From Lactobacillus delbrueckii (lineage in GTDB: Bacteria; Bacillota; Bacilli; Lactobacillales; Lactobacillaceae), in contig SFHY01000083.1 in NCBI GenBank assembly GCA_004556255.1, positions 1 through 6,217 on the forward strand: a stretch of 6,217 nt of DNA, written 5' to 3'. Below, piece after piece: positions 1 through 6,217 of the stretch; the first letter of the stretch is position 1, and each line of letters starts with the position of its first letter. The position numbers and the translations under genes were made by a program. The notes under the pieces were generated by a model that had not been told where the DNA came from, made no database searches, and saw only the letters and a list, made by a program, of their open reading frames with translations.

Positions 1-1
1 A

Positions 2-687
2 AATATTGCAAAAAATGCAGGAGCTATTGTATATGAAAGAAATGACCCAGAGCATAAAACAAAAGGATATGCAATGCAATGGTTTTTAAACAAAATGCAA
101 GAGCAAAATGCAGAATATGATGCACTTTGCGTTTTTGATGCAGATAATGTTGTTGATAAAGAATTTATGAACGCAATGAACAAAAAACTTTGTCAAGGAG
201 AGGAAGTAGTACAAGGATATAGAGACATTAAAAATCCAGATGACACATGGGTAACAGCAGGATACGCATTATTCTATTGGACAATGCATAGATTTTATCA
301 TTTAGCAAGATACAATATTGGATTATCACCCTTGCTAAATGGAACAGGTTTTATGGTAAAATATGATTTAATAAAAGCAGAAGGCTGAACACAAAGACCT
401 TGACAGAAGATATAGAATTTTCATTAATAAACATAGCAAAAGGAAGACGTTTAGGATGGGCAACAGATGCAAAAGTATATGATGAACAACCATTAGGATT
501 TAAACAATCATGGACACAAAGAACAAGATGGTCAGTAGGTCACATACAATGCTTCAAGTATTATTTAAAAGACTTAGCAGCAGGGGTTGTAAGGAACAAA
601 AAAATGATGAATGTTGATGTACTACTATATCTTATGGGCATGCCAATATTAGTTGTAACACTTTCAATATTAGTAATAAATTTAATA
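2..687 (+). pseudogene. Family-2 processive glycosyltransferase (BcsA/IcaA/EpsO-like), partial, frameshifted and truncated
   Basis: This is the inner part of a membrane glycosyltransferase that would transfer sugar from a nucleotide-sugar donor to a growing polysaccharide at the cytoplasmic face of the membrane. It is open at the left edge, so the N-terminal membrane segment and first nucleotide-binding motif are missing. Visible in order are ERNDPEHKTKGYAMQW (35-82), the metal/UDP-binding DAD motif in VFDADN (137-145), NGTGF, the catalytic-base motif TED in LTEDIEF (400-420), and the acceptor/processivity motif QRTRW (517-531). A hydrophobic, probably membrane-spanning stretch follows at about 603-687. 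The first part reads in frame 2 up to TGA at 386-388 and the second in frame 1 from 388. Restoring one G gives the family-typical EGWNTKTLTEDIEF, so this is one gene with a one-base deletion or read error. About 229 residues are visible, against 400 or more in the family. The polysaccharide made cannot be told. A/T-rich codon use differs from all other genes here. Confidence 0.85.
386..388 (+). other. Single-base frameshift in the glycosyltransferase
   Basis: The sequence reads GGC TGA ACAC, where the family expects GGC TGG AAC AC (Gly-Trp-Asn-Thr). Adding one G after position 387 removes the stop and joins frame 2 to frame 1, with conserved motifs on both sides (NGTGF before, LTEDIEF after). 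The missing base lies in what would be a GG pair, so a sequencing error is as likely as a true mutation. Confidence 0.85.
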
Positions 688-2304
688 GATCTGTTCGACT
701 TGTTCTTGCACAGTCGGGTGGGCCAGGAAGTCGTCGTAGCTGATGTCGGCCCGGGCCACCACACCCTTTGGACCAACTTCAATAATGTGGTTGGCAATGG
801 TTTGGATGAACTCGTGGTCGTGGGAAGTAAAGAGAATTGAGCCAGGGTAGTTTTCCATGGCTTCGTTCAAGGCGGTGATGGATTCCAGGTCCAAGTGGTT
901 GGTTGGATCGTCCATGACCAGCACGTTGGCTGCTTCCAGCATCATTCTGGACAGCTGGCAGCGGACCTTTTCACCCCCGGACAGGACCTTGATCTGCTTG
1001 TTGATCTCGTCACCGCTGAAGAGCATTCTGCCCAAGAAGCCCCGCAAGAAGGTGTTGTCGTCGTGTTCCTTGTCAGCGTATTGGCGCAGCCAGTCCAAAA
1101 TCGTCAATTCGTCATTGTCGAAGTTGGCGTTAAGGTCTCTGGACATGTAGTTGAAGGAAGTCGTCTGCCCCCAGGTAACAGTCCCGGAGTCTGGTTCCAG
1201 GCGGCCGGCGATGATTTCCATCAAGGCCGTGGTTGCCCGGGTGTTTCTGGACAAGAAGGCAACCTTGTCACCTGGCCGGATGATAAAGGAAACATTGTCC
1301 AAAAGCTGCTCGTCGCCGGACTTGTAGGACACATTGTCTACTCTCAGCAAGTCGTTGCCCAGGTCCCGGTTCATCTCAAACTTGATATACGGGTACTTGC
1401 GGCTGGATGGCTTGATGTCGTCCAGGCTGATCTTGTCCAGCTGCTTCTTTCTGGAAGTAGCCTGCTTGGACTTGGAAGCGTTGGCTGAGAAGCGGGCGAT
1501 GAATTCCTGCAGCTGCTTGATCTGTTCTTCCTTCTTAGCGTTTTGCTGGCGGGCAAGTTCCGTAGCCAGCTTACTTGATTCGTACCAGAAGTCGTAGTTA
1601 CCGACGTAGAGCTTGATCTGCCCGCGGTCAACGTCACACATCTGGGTGCAGACCTGGTTCAGGAAGTGACGGTCGTGGGAAACGACCAGGACGATGTTTT
1701 CGTAGTCAGCCAGGAAGTTTTCCAGCCAGGCCGTGGTGTGCACGTCCAGACCGTTGGTCGGTTCGTCCAAAAGAAGGATGTCCGGGTTGCCAAAAAGGGC
1801 CTGGGCCAAAAGGACCTTAACCTTGTCGCTTTCCGCCAGCTCGCTCATCTGCTTTTGGTGCATGTCTTCCGGAATGCTCATGGACTGGAGAAGCTGGGCA
1901 GCATCGGCTTCCGCGTTCCAGCCGTCCAGTTCCGCAAATTCCGTTTCCAGTTCAGCCGCCTTGACCCCGTCTTCTTCACTGAAGTCAGCCTTGGCGTAAA
2001 GGGCGTCACGCTCCTTCATGACCTGGTAGAGCTTTTGGTGGCCTTGAATCACAGTTTCCATAACGGAAAAATCTTCAAAGGCAAAGTGGTCCTGGTTTAG
2101 GCTGGACATTCTTTCGTTAGGGCCCATGCTGATTGAGCCCGTGGTCGGTTCCATTTTTCCTTCCAGCAGCTTTAAGAAAGTCGACTTGCCGGCCCCATTG
2201 GCCCCAATGATGCCGTAGCAGTTGCCCGGCGTGAACTTAAGGTTGACGTCGCTGTAAAGGGTGCGACTGCCGATTTGCAAACTTAAATCTGTTACTGTGA
2301 TCAA
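682..2304 (-). CDS. ABC-F family ATPase, YkpA/YbiT type
   Basis: This is a soluble tandem ABC ATPase without membrane segments. ABC-F proteins bind the ribosomal E site and act on translation or protect against antibiotics; this subgroup is usually a housekeeping translation factor, so resistance cannot be inferred. Its 540 residues match the YkpA/YbiT size. NBD1 has Walker A GANGAGKST (34-42), a non-canonical signature LAESD (156-160), Walker B LLLDEPTNGLD (177-187) and H-loop His210. A charged, helical linker (about 238-300) corresponds to the P-site tRNA-interaction region. NBD2 has a degenerate Walker A (SRNTRATT, 352-359), canonical LSGGEKVR (442-449 region), Walker B VMDDPTNHLD with Asp in place of the catalytic Glu (466), and His495. 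The start is TTG at 2302-2304, chosen because MITVTDLSL matches the family N-terminus and AGAGGA lies 8 bases upstream. The final Tyr codon and the stop lie on the A/T-rich side of the junction, so the true C-terminus may be a few residues different. Confidence 0.93.
   Translation of the reverse strand: MITVTDLSLQIGSRTLYSDVNLKFTPGNCYGIIGANGAGKSTFLKLLEGKMEPTTGSISMGPNERMSSLNQDHFAFEDFSVMETVIQGHQKLYQVMKERDALYAKADFSEEDGVKAAELETEFAELDGWNAEADAAQLLQSMSIPEDMHQKQMSELAESDKVKVLLAQALFGNPDILLLDEPTNGLDVHTTAWLENFLADYENIVLVVSHDRHFLNQVCTQMCDVDRGQIKLYVGNYDFWYESSKLATELARQQNAKKEEQIKQLQEFIARFSANASKSKQATSRKKQLDKISLDDIKPSSRKYPYIKFEMNRDLGNDLLRVDNVSYKSGDEQLLDNVSFIIRPGDKVAFLSRNTRATTALMEIIAGRLEPDSGTVTWGQTTSFNYMSRDLNANFDNDELTILDWLRQYADKEHDDNTFLRGFLGRMLFSGDEINKQIKVLSGGEKVRCQLSRMMLEAANVLVMDDPTNHLDLESITALNEAMENYPGSILFTSHDHEFIQTIANHIIEVGPKGVVARADISYDDFLAHPTVQEQVEQIY
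684..692. other. Abrupt composition junction at an AGATCT site (possible chimeric join)
   Basis: Base composition and codon style change within a few bases. A/T-rich glycosyltransferase coding runs up to about 687, and G/C-rich antisense ABC-F coding starts at about 688. The palindrome AGATCT (687-692), containing GATC (688-691), sits exactly at the change. The glycosyltransferase is cut in the middle of its membrane region, and the ABC-F reading frame meets a stop two codons past the site, in A/T-rich sequence. No terminator, inverted repeat or target-site duplication is seen. A library ligation or assembly chimera fits best; a real insertion remains possible. Confidence 0.7.
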
Positions 2305-2310
2305 TAGATT

Positions 2311-2317
2311 TTCCTCT
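2311..2317 (-). promoter_or_regulatory. Ribosome binding site that supports the TTG start of the ABC-F gene
   Basis: On the minus strand the bases read AGAGGAA, then a short spacer, then TTG at 2304-2302. No ATG lies at the expected N-terminus, so this site decides the start. Confidence 0.7.
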
Positions 2318-2353
2318 GTTTCTTAAATTTTCTACTGCAATTATGACTAAATC

Positions 2354-2383
2354 AGTATAACAGGTTTGGCCTTTTGCCTCCAA
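2354..2383 (-). promoter_or_regulatory. Probable extended -10 promoter for the ABC-F gene
   Basis: On the minus strand the bases TGTTATACT (2362-2354) form an extended -10 element (TG, one base, TATACT). A weak -35 candidate, TTGGAG (2383-2378), lies 18 bases upstream; an extended -10 tolerates a poor -35. Transcription would start near 2347, leaving a leader of about 43 bases. No operator or attenuator hairpin is evident. Confidence 0.5.
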
Positions 2384-2444
2384 GCTTTTCACCTATTTTC
2401 TCCCCCTTTTTTAAAGTTCTTTCTTTTTAAGGAAAAAATTGGCT

Positions 2445-2450
2445 TATAAT
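2445..2450 (+). promoter_or_regulatory. Probable -10 element for the AEC transporter gene
   Basis: A perfect TATAAT lies about 35 bases upstream of the start codon, with transcription expected near 2457. The -35 region, about 2421-2427, is only T-rich and matches the consensus poorly. It points away from the ABC-F promoter, and the two do not overlap. Confidence 0.5.
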
Positions 2451-2484
2451 CTTTTAATAAGAACTGATTGATAGGAGCATTCTT

Positions 2485-3429
2485 ATGGCATTTTTCATCT
2501 CACTGGAGCAGATTTGCATCATGTTCATCCTCATGGCCATCGGCTTCCTCTGCCAGAAAAAGGGCATGATCCATGAGGAAACCGGCAAGGACCTGACTGC
2601 CATCCTGGTCTACATCGTCGGCCCCTGCCTGATCATCAACGCCTTTGAGCGCCCGGCCAGCGCCAGCTTAATCAAGGACTTCGGCTTAACCTTCCTGGCA
2701 GGTTCTCTCAACTACCTCTTCCCCATCGCCTTCAGCACTCTCTTGCTCCGCCTGCCCCGTTTAAAAAACGACCCGGACAAGCAGCTGATCGCCTTCGGGG
2801 CGGTCTACAACAACTGCGGCTTTATCGGCATCCCCTTGATTCAAGCCCTCTTAGGCAGCAAGGGGACCTTTTTCGCCGTGCCCATCCTGGTCTTAAACAA
2901 TATCTTCGTCTGGTCCCACGGTATCGGCACTTTTAAAAAACGTCAACCTTTGGCCGACACCCTCAGAACCGTCCTCTTCAACCCCAACATTATTGCCACC
3001 GCCATTGGCTTCATCCTCTTTATCACTGGTGCCAGCCTCAAATTCCCAGCCGTGATTGACCGGTCGGTCAGCTACGTGGCCTCACTTAACACTCCCTTAA
3101 GCATGATTGTTATTGGCTCTAATCTGGGGACTATTTCCGGTGACTTCTATAAAGACGGCAAGGCCTGGCTGATCTGCTTCTTGCGTAACTTCCTTATGCC
3201 GGCCTGCATGAGCGTGATCCTGCTCCTGGTCCCCCTGTCAACGACCGCTTACCTGGCCGTTGTCATCATGGCGGCCGCTCCGGTTGCCGGCTTTATCGTC
3301 ATGCTCAGCCTCCTGGCCAACCGCCCGGTCGCCTTCCCAATGCGCTGTCTGTGCCTGTCGACTTTAATGTCTGTGGTCAGCGTGCCCTTGATTATCATGC
3401 TGGCCAGCTGGCTCAAGCAGCTGCTATAG
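2485..3429 (+). CDS. AEC (auxin efflux carrier) family transporter
   Basis: This is an integral membrane carrier of the AEC family (Mem_trans fold). Bacterial members include malate permeases and other organic-acid or amino-acid carriers, so the substrate cannot be named from sequence. At 314 residues it has the usual length. I see about ten hydrophobic segments, roughly at residues 8-23, 38-54, 67-90, 101-122, 128-148, 167-185, 200-217, 228-250, 255-278 and 288-311. Family-type features are GPCLIINAF (46-54), YNNCGFIGIPL (108-118), NTPLSMIVIGSNLG (202-215) and APVAGFIVMLSLL (265-277). The start is ATG with AGGAG at 2473-2477, 7 bases upstream. It is transcribed alone, divergently from the ABC-F gene, and is followed by a probable terminator. 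Codon use is G/C-ending like the ABC-F gene and ppc, so it looks native to the right-hand genome. C4-acid transport is a guess suggested only by nearby ppc. Confidence 0.9.
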   Translation: MAFFISLEQICIMFILMAIGFLCQKKGMIHEETGKDLTAILVYIVGPCLIINAFERPASASLIKDFGLTFLAGSLNYLFPIAFSTLLLRLPRLKNDPDKQLIAFGAVYNNCGFIGIPLIQALLGSKGTFFAVPILVLNNIFVWSHGIGTFKKRQPLADTLRTVLFNPNIIATAIGFILFITGASLKFPAVIDRSVSYVASLNTPLSMIVIGSNLGTISGDFYKDGKAWLICFLRNFLMPACMSVILLLVPLSTTAYLAVVIMAAAPVAGFIVMLSLLANRPVAFPMRCLCLSTLMSVVSVPLIIMLASWLKQLL

Positions 3430-3442
3430 TTCTCCCTTAAGC

Positions 3443-3481
3443 AAAAAGGCTGTTTTTGTCAAGAAGAGCGTTCGCCTTTTT
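3443..3481 (+). terminator. Probable rho-independent terminator after the AEC transporter gene
   Basis: AAAAAGGC (3443-3450) pairs with GCCTTTTT (3474-3481). The 23-base intervening stretch can add a small inner stem (TTTTT with AAGAA, one G-U pair, around GTC). The T-run is part of the 3' arm, starting 45 bases after the stop codon. The stem has only three G-C pairs, so termination may be partial. With the complementary A-run it may also work in the other direction. Confidence 0.5.
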
Positions 3482-3512
3482 ACAAAAAATACTGAAAGCA
3501 AGCCCAAGCTAA

Positions 3513-3541
3513 TTCAATTTTAGACAAAAAAGGCGTATGAT
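3513..3541 (+). promoter_or_regulatory. ppc: Candidate promoter for ppc
   Basis: TATGAT (3536-3541) is a fair -10 element, and TTCAAT (3513-3518) lies 17 bases upstream as a weak -35. The transcript would start near 3548, leaving a leader of about 48 bases to the GTG. The spacer contains an A-run followed by GGC, repeating the left arm of the preceding terminator. Confidence 0.4.
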
Positions 3542-3581
3542 AGAGAAAAAGCATTAGCAAGCAAAGATTATTTTTATAGAA

Positions 3582-3589
3582 AGAGGAAG
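3582..3589 (+). promoter_or_regulatory. ppc: Ribosome binding site that supports the GTG start of ppc
   Basis: AGAGGAAG lies just upstream of GTG at 3596-3598, with 9 bases between AGAGG and the start. The first in-frame ATG is at residue 69, well inside the conserved protein, so this site decides the start. Confidence 0.75.
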
Positions 3590-3595
3590 TTAAGC

Positions 3596-6217
3596 GTGAC
3601 TGCTAAGAAATTAGAGAACAACAGTAACCACGCGGTTATTGCTGAAGAGGTCAAGATTCTGACCGACTTGCTTGACGAAAGCACCCGCCACTTGGTTGGC
3701 GATGAAGAATTCGCCAAGATTAAGGGCCTGGTTAAGATTGCTGCCAGCAACGATCACAGCCAGCTGGAAAGCCAGATTGCCTGCTTGAGCAATCAAGAGA
3801 TGATCATTGTCGCCCGCTACTTCGCGACCCTGCCGCTGTTGATCAACATTACTGAAGACGTTGACCTGGCCAGCGAAGTCAACCTGCTCAACAACACGGA
3901 CAAGGACTATTTGGGTAAGCTAGAATCAACGGTTGACCTGGTAGCGGAAAAAAACGATGCCGCTGAAATTTTGAGCCATGTCAATGTCGTGCCAGTTTTG
4001 ACCGCCCACCCAACCCAGGTGCAGCGCAAGACCATTCTGGAATTGACTAACAAGATCCACGACCAGCTCCGCCGCTACCGGGACGTCAAGACCGGCACTA
4101 TCAACCGGAAAGAGTGGATCGACCAACTCCGCCGCTACATTGAAATCATCATGCAGACGGACATCATCCGGGAAAAGAAGCTGAAGGTCTCCAACGAAAT
4201 CAAGAACGTCATGGTCTACTACCCTGACTCCTTGATTCCAGCCATCACTAAGCTGACTGCCCGCTACAAGGAACTGGCCCGGGAAAAAGGCCTCAACGTT
4301 GACGGGGCAACGCCGATCACCATGGGCATGTGGATCGGCGGGGACCGGGACGGCAACCCTTACGTTACGGCGGAAACCCTCCGCTTGAGCGCGACGATTC
4401 AAAGTGAAGTCATTTTTGAATACTACATCAAGGCTCTCAACAACCTCTACCGGACGGTGGCTGTTTCAACTTCTTACGTGCAGCCAACGCCGGAAGTCGC
4501 TGAACTGGCCAAATTGTCAGCTGACAACTCCCCATTCAGAGAAAACGAACCTTACCGCCGGGCCTTCTACTACCTGGAAAGCCGCCTGGCCCACACGGAA
4601 ATGGAACTCTTGGACGTCTTCTCCAAGGAAGCCGTCGTTAAGAAAGAAGCTGCCCTCAAGGCTCCGGTCTACAAGGATGCTTACGAGTTCAAGGACGACC
4701 TGGAAGCCATCAAGCGGTCATTAATTCAAAACCACGACCGGGCAGTTACCGGCGGCCACTTTGACGACCTCCTGGAAGCTATTGACGTCTTTGGCTTCCA
4801 CCTGGCCACGATCGACATGCGGCAAGACTCCAGCGTCAACGAAACCTGCGTGGCAGAACTCTTAAAGAGTGCCCGGATCTGCGATAACTACAGCGATTTG
4901 GATGAAGAAGAAAAGATCCAGATCCTGCTCAGCGAATTGAGCAACGACCCGCGGAGCCTGCACTCATCCAACTCACCTAAGTCAGAGCTTTTGCAAAAGG
5001 AACTGAAGATCTACCACACTGCCCGCGTGCTTAAGGATACCTTGGGCGAGAACATGATCAAGCAGCACATTATTTCCCACACTGAAAGCATCTCTGACAT
5101 GCTGGAACAAGCCATCATGCTGAAGGAATATGGCCTGCTCGATTCCGAAAAGGCCCGGGTGCAAGTGGTACCTTTGTTTGAAACTGTGGAAGACCTGCAG
5201 AACTCCCGGGAAATCATGAAGCGCTACCTCAGCTTCGACATCGTCAAGCGCTGGGTTGCTTCTAAGGGCAACTACCAGGAAATCATGTTGGGCTACTCCG
5301 ACTCCAACAAGGACGGCGGCTACCTGGCATCTTGCTGGAGCCTGTACAAGGCCCAAAAGGAACTGACGGCCATCGGCAAAGAACGCGGCATCAAGATCAC
5401 CTTCATGCACGGCCGGGGCGGCACGGTTGGCCGGGGCGGCGGCCCATCATATGAAGCCATCACTTCCCAGCCATTTGGCTCCATCAAGGACCGGATCCGG
5501 ACCACTGAACAAGGGGAAATCATCCAGAACAAGTACGGCAACAAGGACGCTGCCTACTACAACTTGGAAATGCTGGTTTCCGCCGCGGTTGACCGGATGG
5601 TCTCCAAGCAAGCCGTCAGCCAGGACCACATCCAGGACTTCACGGCTTCAATGGATGGCATTGTCGAAGACAGCAACCGGGTTTACCGGGAACTCGTTTT
5701 TGACAACCCGCACTTCCATGACTACTTCTTCCAGGCTACGCCGATTAAGGAAGTTTCCAGTCTGAACATCGGCTCCCGGCCGGCAGCCAGAAAGAAGATT
5801 ACTGAACTGTCCGGCTTGCGGGCTATTCCTTGGGTCTTCTCCTGGTCACAGAGCCGGGTCATGTTCCCAGGCTGGTACGGGGTTGGTTCAGCCTTCAAGC
5901 ACTTCATCGATGCTGATCCTAATAACTTGAAGGAACTGCAGGAAATGTACCAGGGCTGGCCATTCTTCCACTCCCTCCTGTCCAACGTCGACATGGTTTT
6001 GTCCAAGTCCAACATGGAAATCGCGGAAAAGTACGCTGGTCTTTGTGAAGACGAAGCTACCCGGTCAGTCTTTGACATCATCAAGAAGGAATGGGAACTG
6101 ACCAAGGAAGTCATCCTGCAGATTGAAGGCCACAGCAAGCTTTTAGAAGACAACCCGTCTTTGGAAAGCAGCTTGGACTACCGCCTGCCTTACTTCAACG
6201 TCTTGAACTACGTCCAG
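3596..6217 (+). CDS. ppc: Phosphoenolpyruvate carboxylase, C-terminus beyond the window
   Basis: This cytoplasmic enzyme adds bicarbonate to phosphoenolpyruvate, giving oxaloacetate and phosphate. In lactic acid bacteria the reaction mainly supplies oxaloacetate for aspartate and related compounds. The frame is open from GTG at 3596 to the last base, 874 codons without a stop. Bacterial family members have about 880-950 residues, so probably only a few tens of residues are missing. Visible signatures are the first catalytic-His motif LTAHPTQVQRKT (His138), GGDRDGNP (248-255), FHLATIDMRQDS (401-412), GYSDSNKDGG (566-575, Lys572) and the second catalytic-His loop HGRGGTVGRGGGP (605-617), whose Arg613 corresponds to the glycine-rich-loop Arg of the E. 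coli enzyme. Also seen are GSRPA and LRAIPWVFSWSQ toward the C-terminus. All key residues in the window are intact. The TQVQRKT form after the first His is the Lactobacillales style rather than the E. coli TEATRRT. It has its own candidate promoter and ribosome binding site. Confidence 0.97.
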   Translation, partial: MTAKKLENNSNHAVIAEEVKILTDLLDESTRHLVGDEEFAKIKGLVKIAASNDHSQLESQIACLSNQEMIIVARYFATLPLLINITEDVDLASEVNLLNNTDKDYLGKLESTVDLVAEKNDAAEILSHVNVVPVLTAHPTQVQRKTILELTNKIHDQLRRYRDVKTGTINRKEWIDQLRRYIEIIMQTDIIREKKLKVSNEIKNVMVYYPDSLIPAITKLTARYKELAREKGLNVDGATPITMGMWIGGDRDGNPYVTAETLRLSATIQSEVIFEYYIKALNNLYRTVAVSTSYVQPTPEVAELAKLSADNSPFRENEPYRRAFYYLESRLAHTEMELLDVFSKEAVVKKEAALKAPVYKDAYEFKDDLEAIKRSLIQNHDRAVTGGHFDDLLEAIDVFGFHLATIDMRQDSSVNETCVAELLKSARICDNYSDLDEEEKIQILLSELSNDPRSLHSSNSPKSELLQKELKIYHTARVLKDTLGENMIKQHIISHTESISDMLEQAIMLKEYGLLDSEKARVQVVPLFETVEDLQNSREIMKRYLSFDIVKRWVASKGNYQEIMLGYSDSNKDGGYLASCWSLYKAQKELTAIGKERGIKITFMHGRGGTVGRGGGPSYEAITSQPFGSIKDRIRTTEQGEIIQNKYGNKDAAYYNLEMLVSAAVDRMVSKQAVSQDHIQDFTASMDGIVEDSNRVYRELVFDNPHFHDYFFQATPIKEVSSLNIGSRPAARKKITELSGLRAIPWVFSWSQSRVMFPGWYGVGSAFKHFIDADPNNLKELQEMYQGWPFFHSLLSNVDMVLSKSNMEIAEKYAGLCEDEATRSVFDIIKKEWELTKEVILQIEGHSKLLEDNPSLESSLDYRLPYFNVLNYVQ

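Noticed and set aside
386..388. TGA read as Trp (Mycoplasma-type code), because the family has Trp here
   Set aside because: Reading through in the same frame gives no family motif and soon meets TAG. The TED and QRTRW motifs lie in the next frame, so a missing base explains the data better. Other Trp codons here are TGG.
1..700. Mobile element carrying the A/T-rich segment
   Set aside because: No transposase, terminal inverted repeat, target duplication, tRNA or attachment site is visible at the boundary. The left end of the A/T-rich segment lies outside the window, so this is not fully excluded.
400..840. Open frame of 146 codons on the plus strand as an independent gene
   Set aside because: Its first part is the C-terminal piece of the frameshifted glycosyltransferase, starting at a Leu codon (TTG) inside the TED motif. 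Its last 50 or so codons are antisense to the ABC-F gene beyond the junction, so the protein as read is chimeric.
857..2100. Several plus-strand open frames opposite the ABC-F gene, up to 197 codons
   Set aside because: They are shadows of a G/C-biased coding strand. None shows a recognisable domain or ribosome binding site, and the minus-strand frame carries all the conserved ABC motifs.
682..2304. ABC-F gene as an antibiotic-resistance determinant
   Set aside because: The YkpA/YbiT subgroup is a widespread housekeeping branch. The sequence shows nothing specific to the Vga, Msr, Lsa or OptrA groups.
3611..6153. Open frames on the minus strand, and plus-strand frames at 4404-4724 and 5427-5765, within ppc
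   Set aside because: They overlap continuous PEP carboxylase coding with conserved catalytic motifs. Their protein sequences show no family features.
1..6217. CRISPR array, tRNA or rRNA genes, riboswitches
   Set aside because: No regularly spaced repeats or recognisable structured RNA were found. Both intergenic gaps on the right side are under 200 bases and hold only promoter and terminator elements.

Overview
The window joins two pieces of DNA of very different character. Bases 1 to about 687 are A/T-rich (bases 421-480 hold 20 G/C in 60), with codons such as AGA for Arg, ATA for Ile and GCA for Ala. From about 688 to the end the DNA is much richer in G/C (bases 721-780 hold 38 in 60), with G/C-ending codons. 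The right part looks like a lactobacillus of fairly high GC content. Lactobacillus delbrueckii is my best guess, from codon style, the Lactobacillales-type PEP carboxylase and the YkpA/YbiT-type ABC-F protein. The left part looks like a low-GC Firmicute, for example a clostridial species. Both assignments are inference.

Layout: (1) 2-687, plus strand: the inner part of a family-2 processive glycosyltransferase, with its N-terminus off the left edge, one single-base frameshift at 386-388, and its C-terminus cut off at the composition break. (2) 682-2304, minus strand: an essentially complete ABC-F ATPase whose last codons sit on the break. (3) 2305-2484: a divergent promoter region. (4) 2485-3429, plus: an AEC-family transporter. 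(5) 3430-3595: a probable terminator, then a promoter for the next gene. (6) 3596-6217, plus: ppc, phosphoenolpyruvate carboxylase, starting with GTG and open at the right edge (874 codons visible).

The right part is an ordinary chromosomal segment: a ribosome-associated ATPase, a carrier, and the enzyme that makes oxaloacetate from PEP and bicarbonate. The AEC family includes malate permeases, so a link between carrier and ppc in C4-acid metabolism is possible, but a probable terminator and a separate promoter lie between them. I found no convincing new multi-gene system. The two points most worth checking are the abrupt junction at about 687-691, which coincides with an AGATCT/GATC site and may be a chimeric join, and the ABC-F protein, where the changes in nucleotide-binding motifs all fall in one of its two composite ATP sites.
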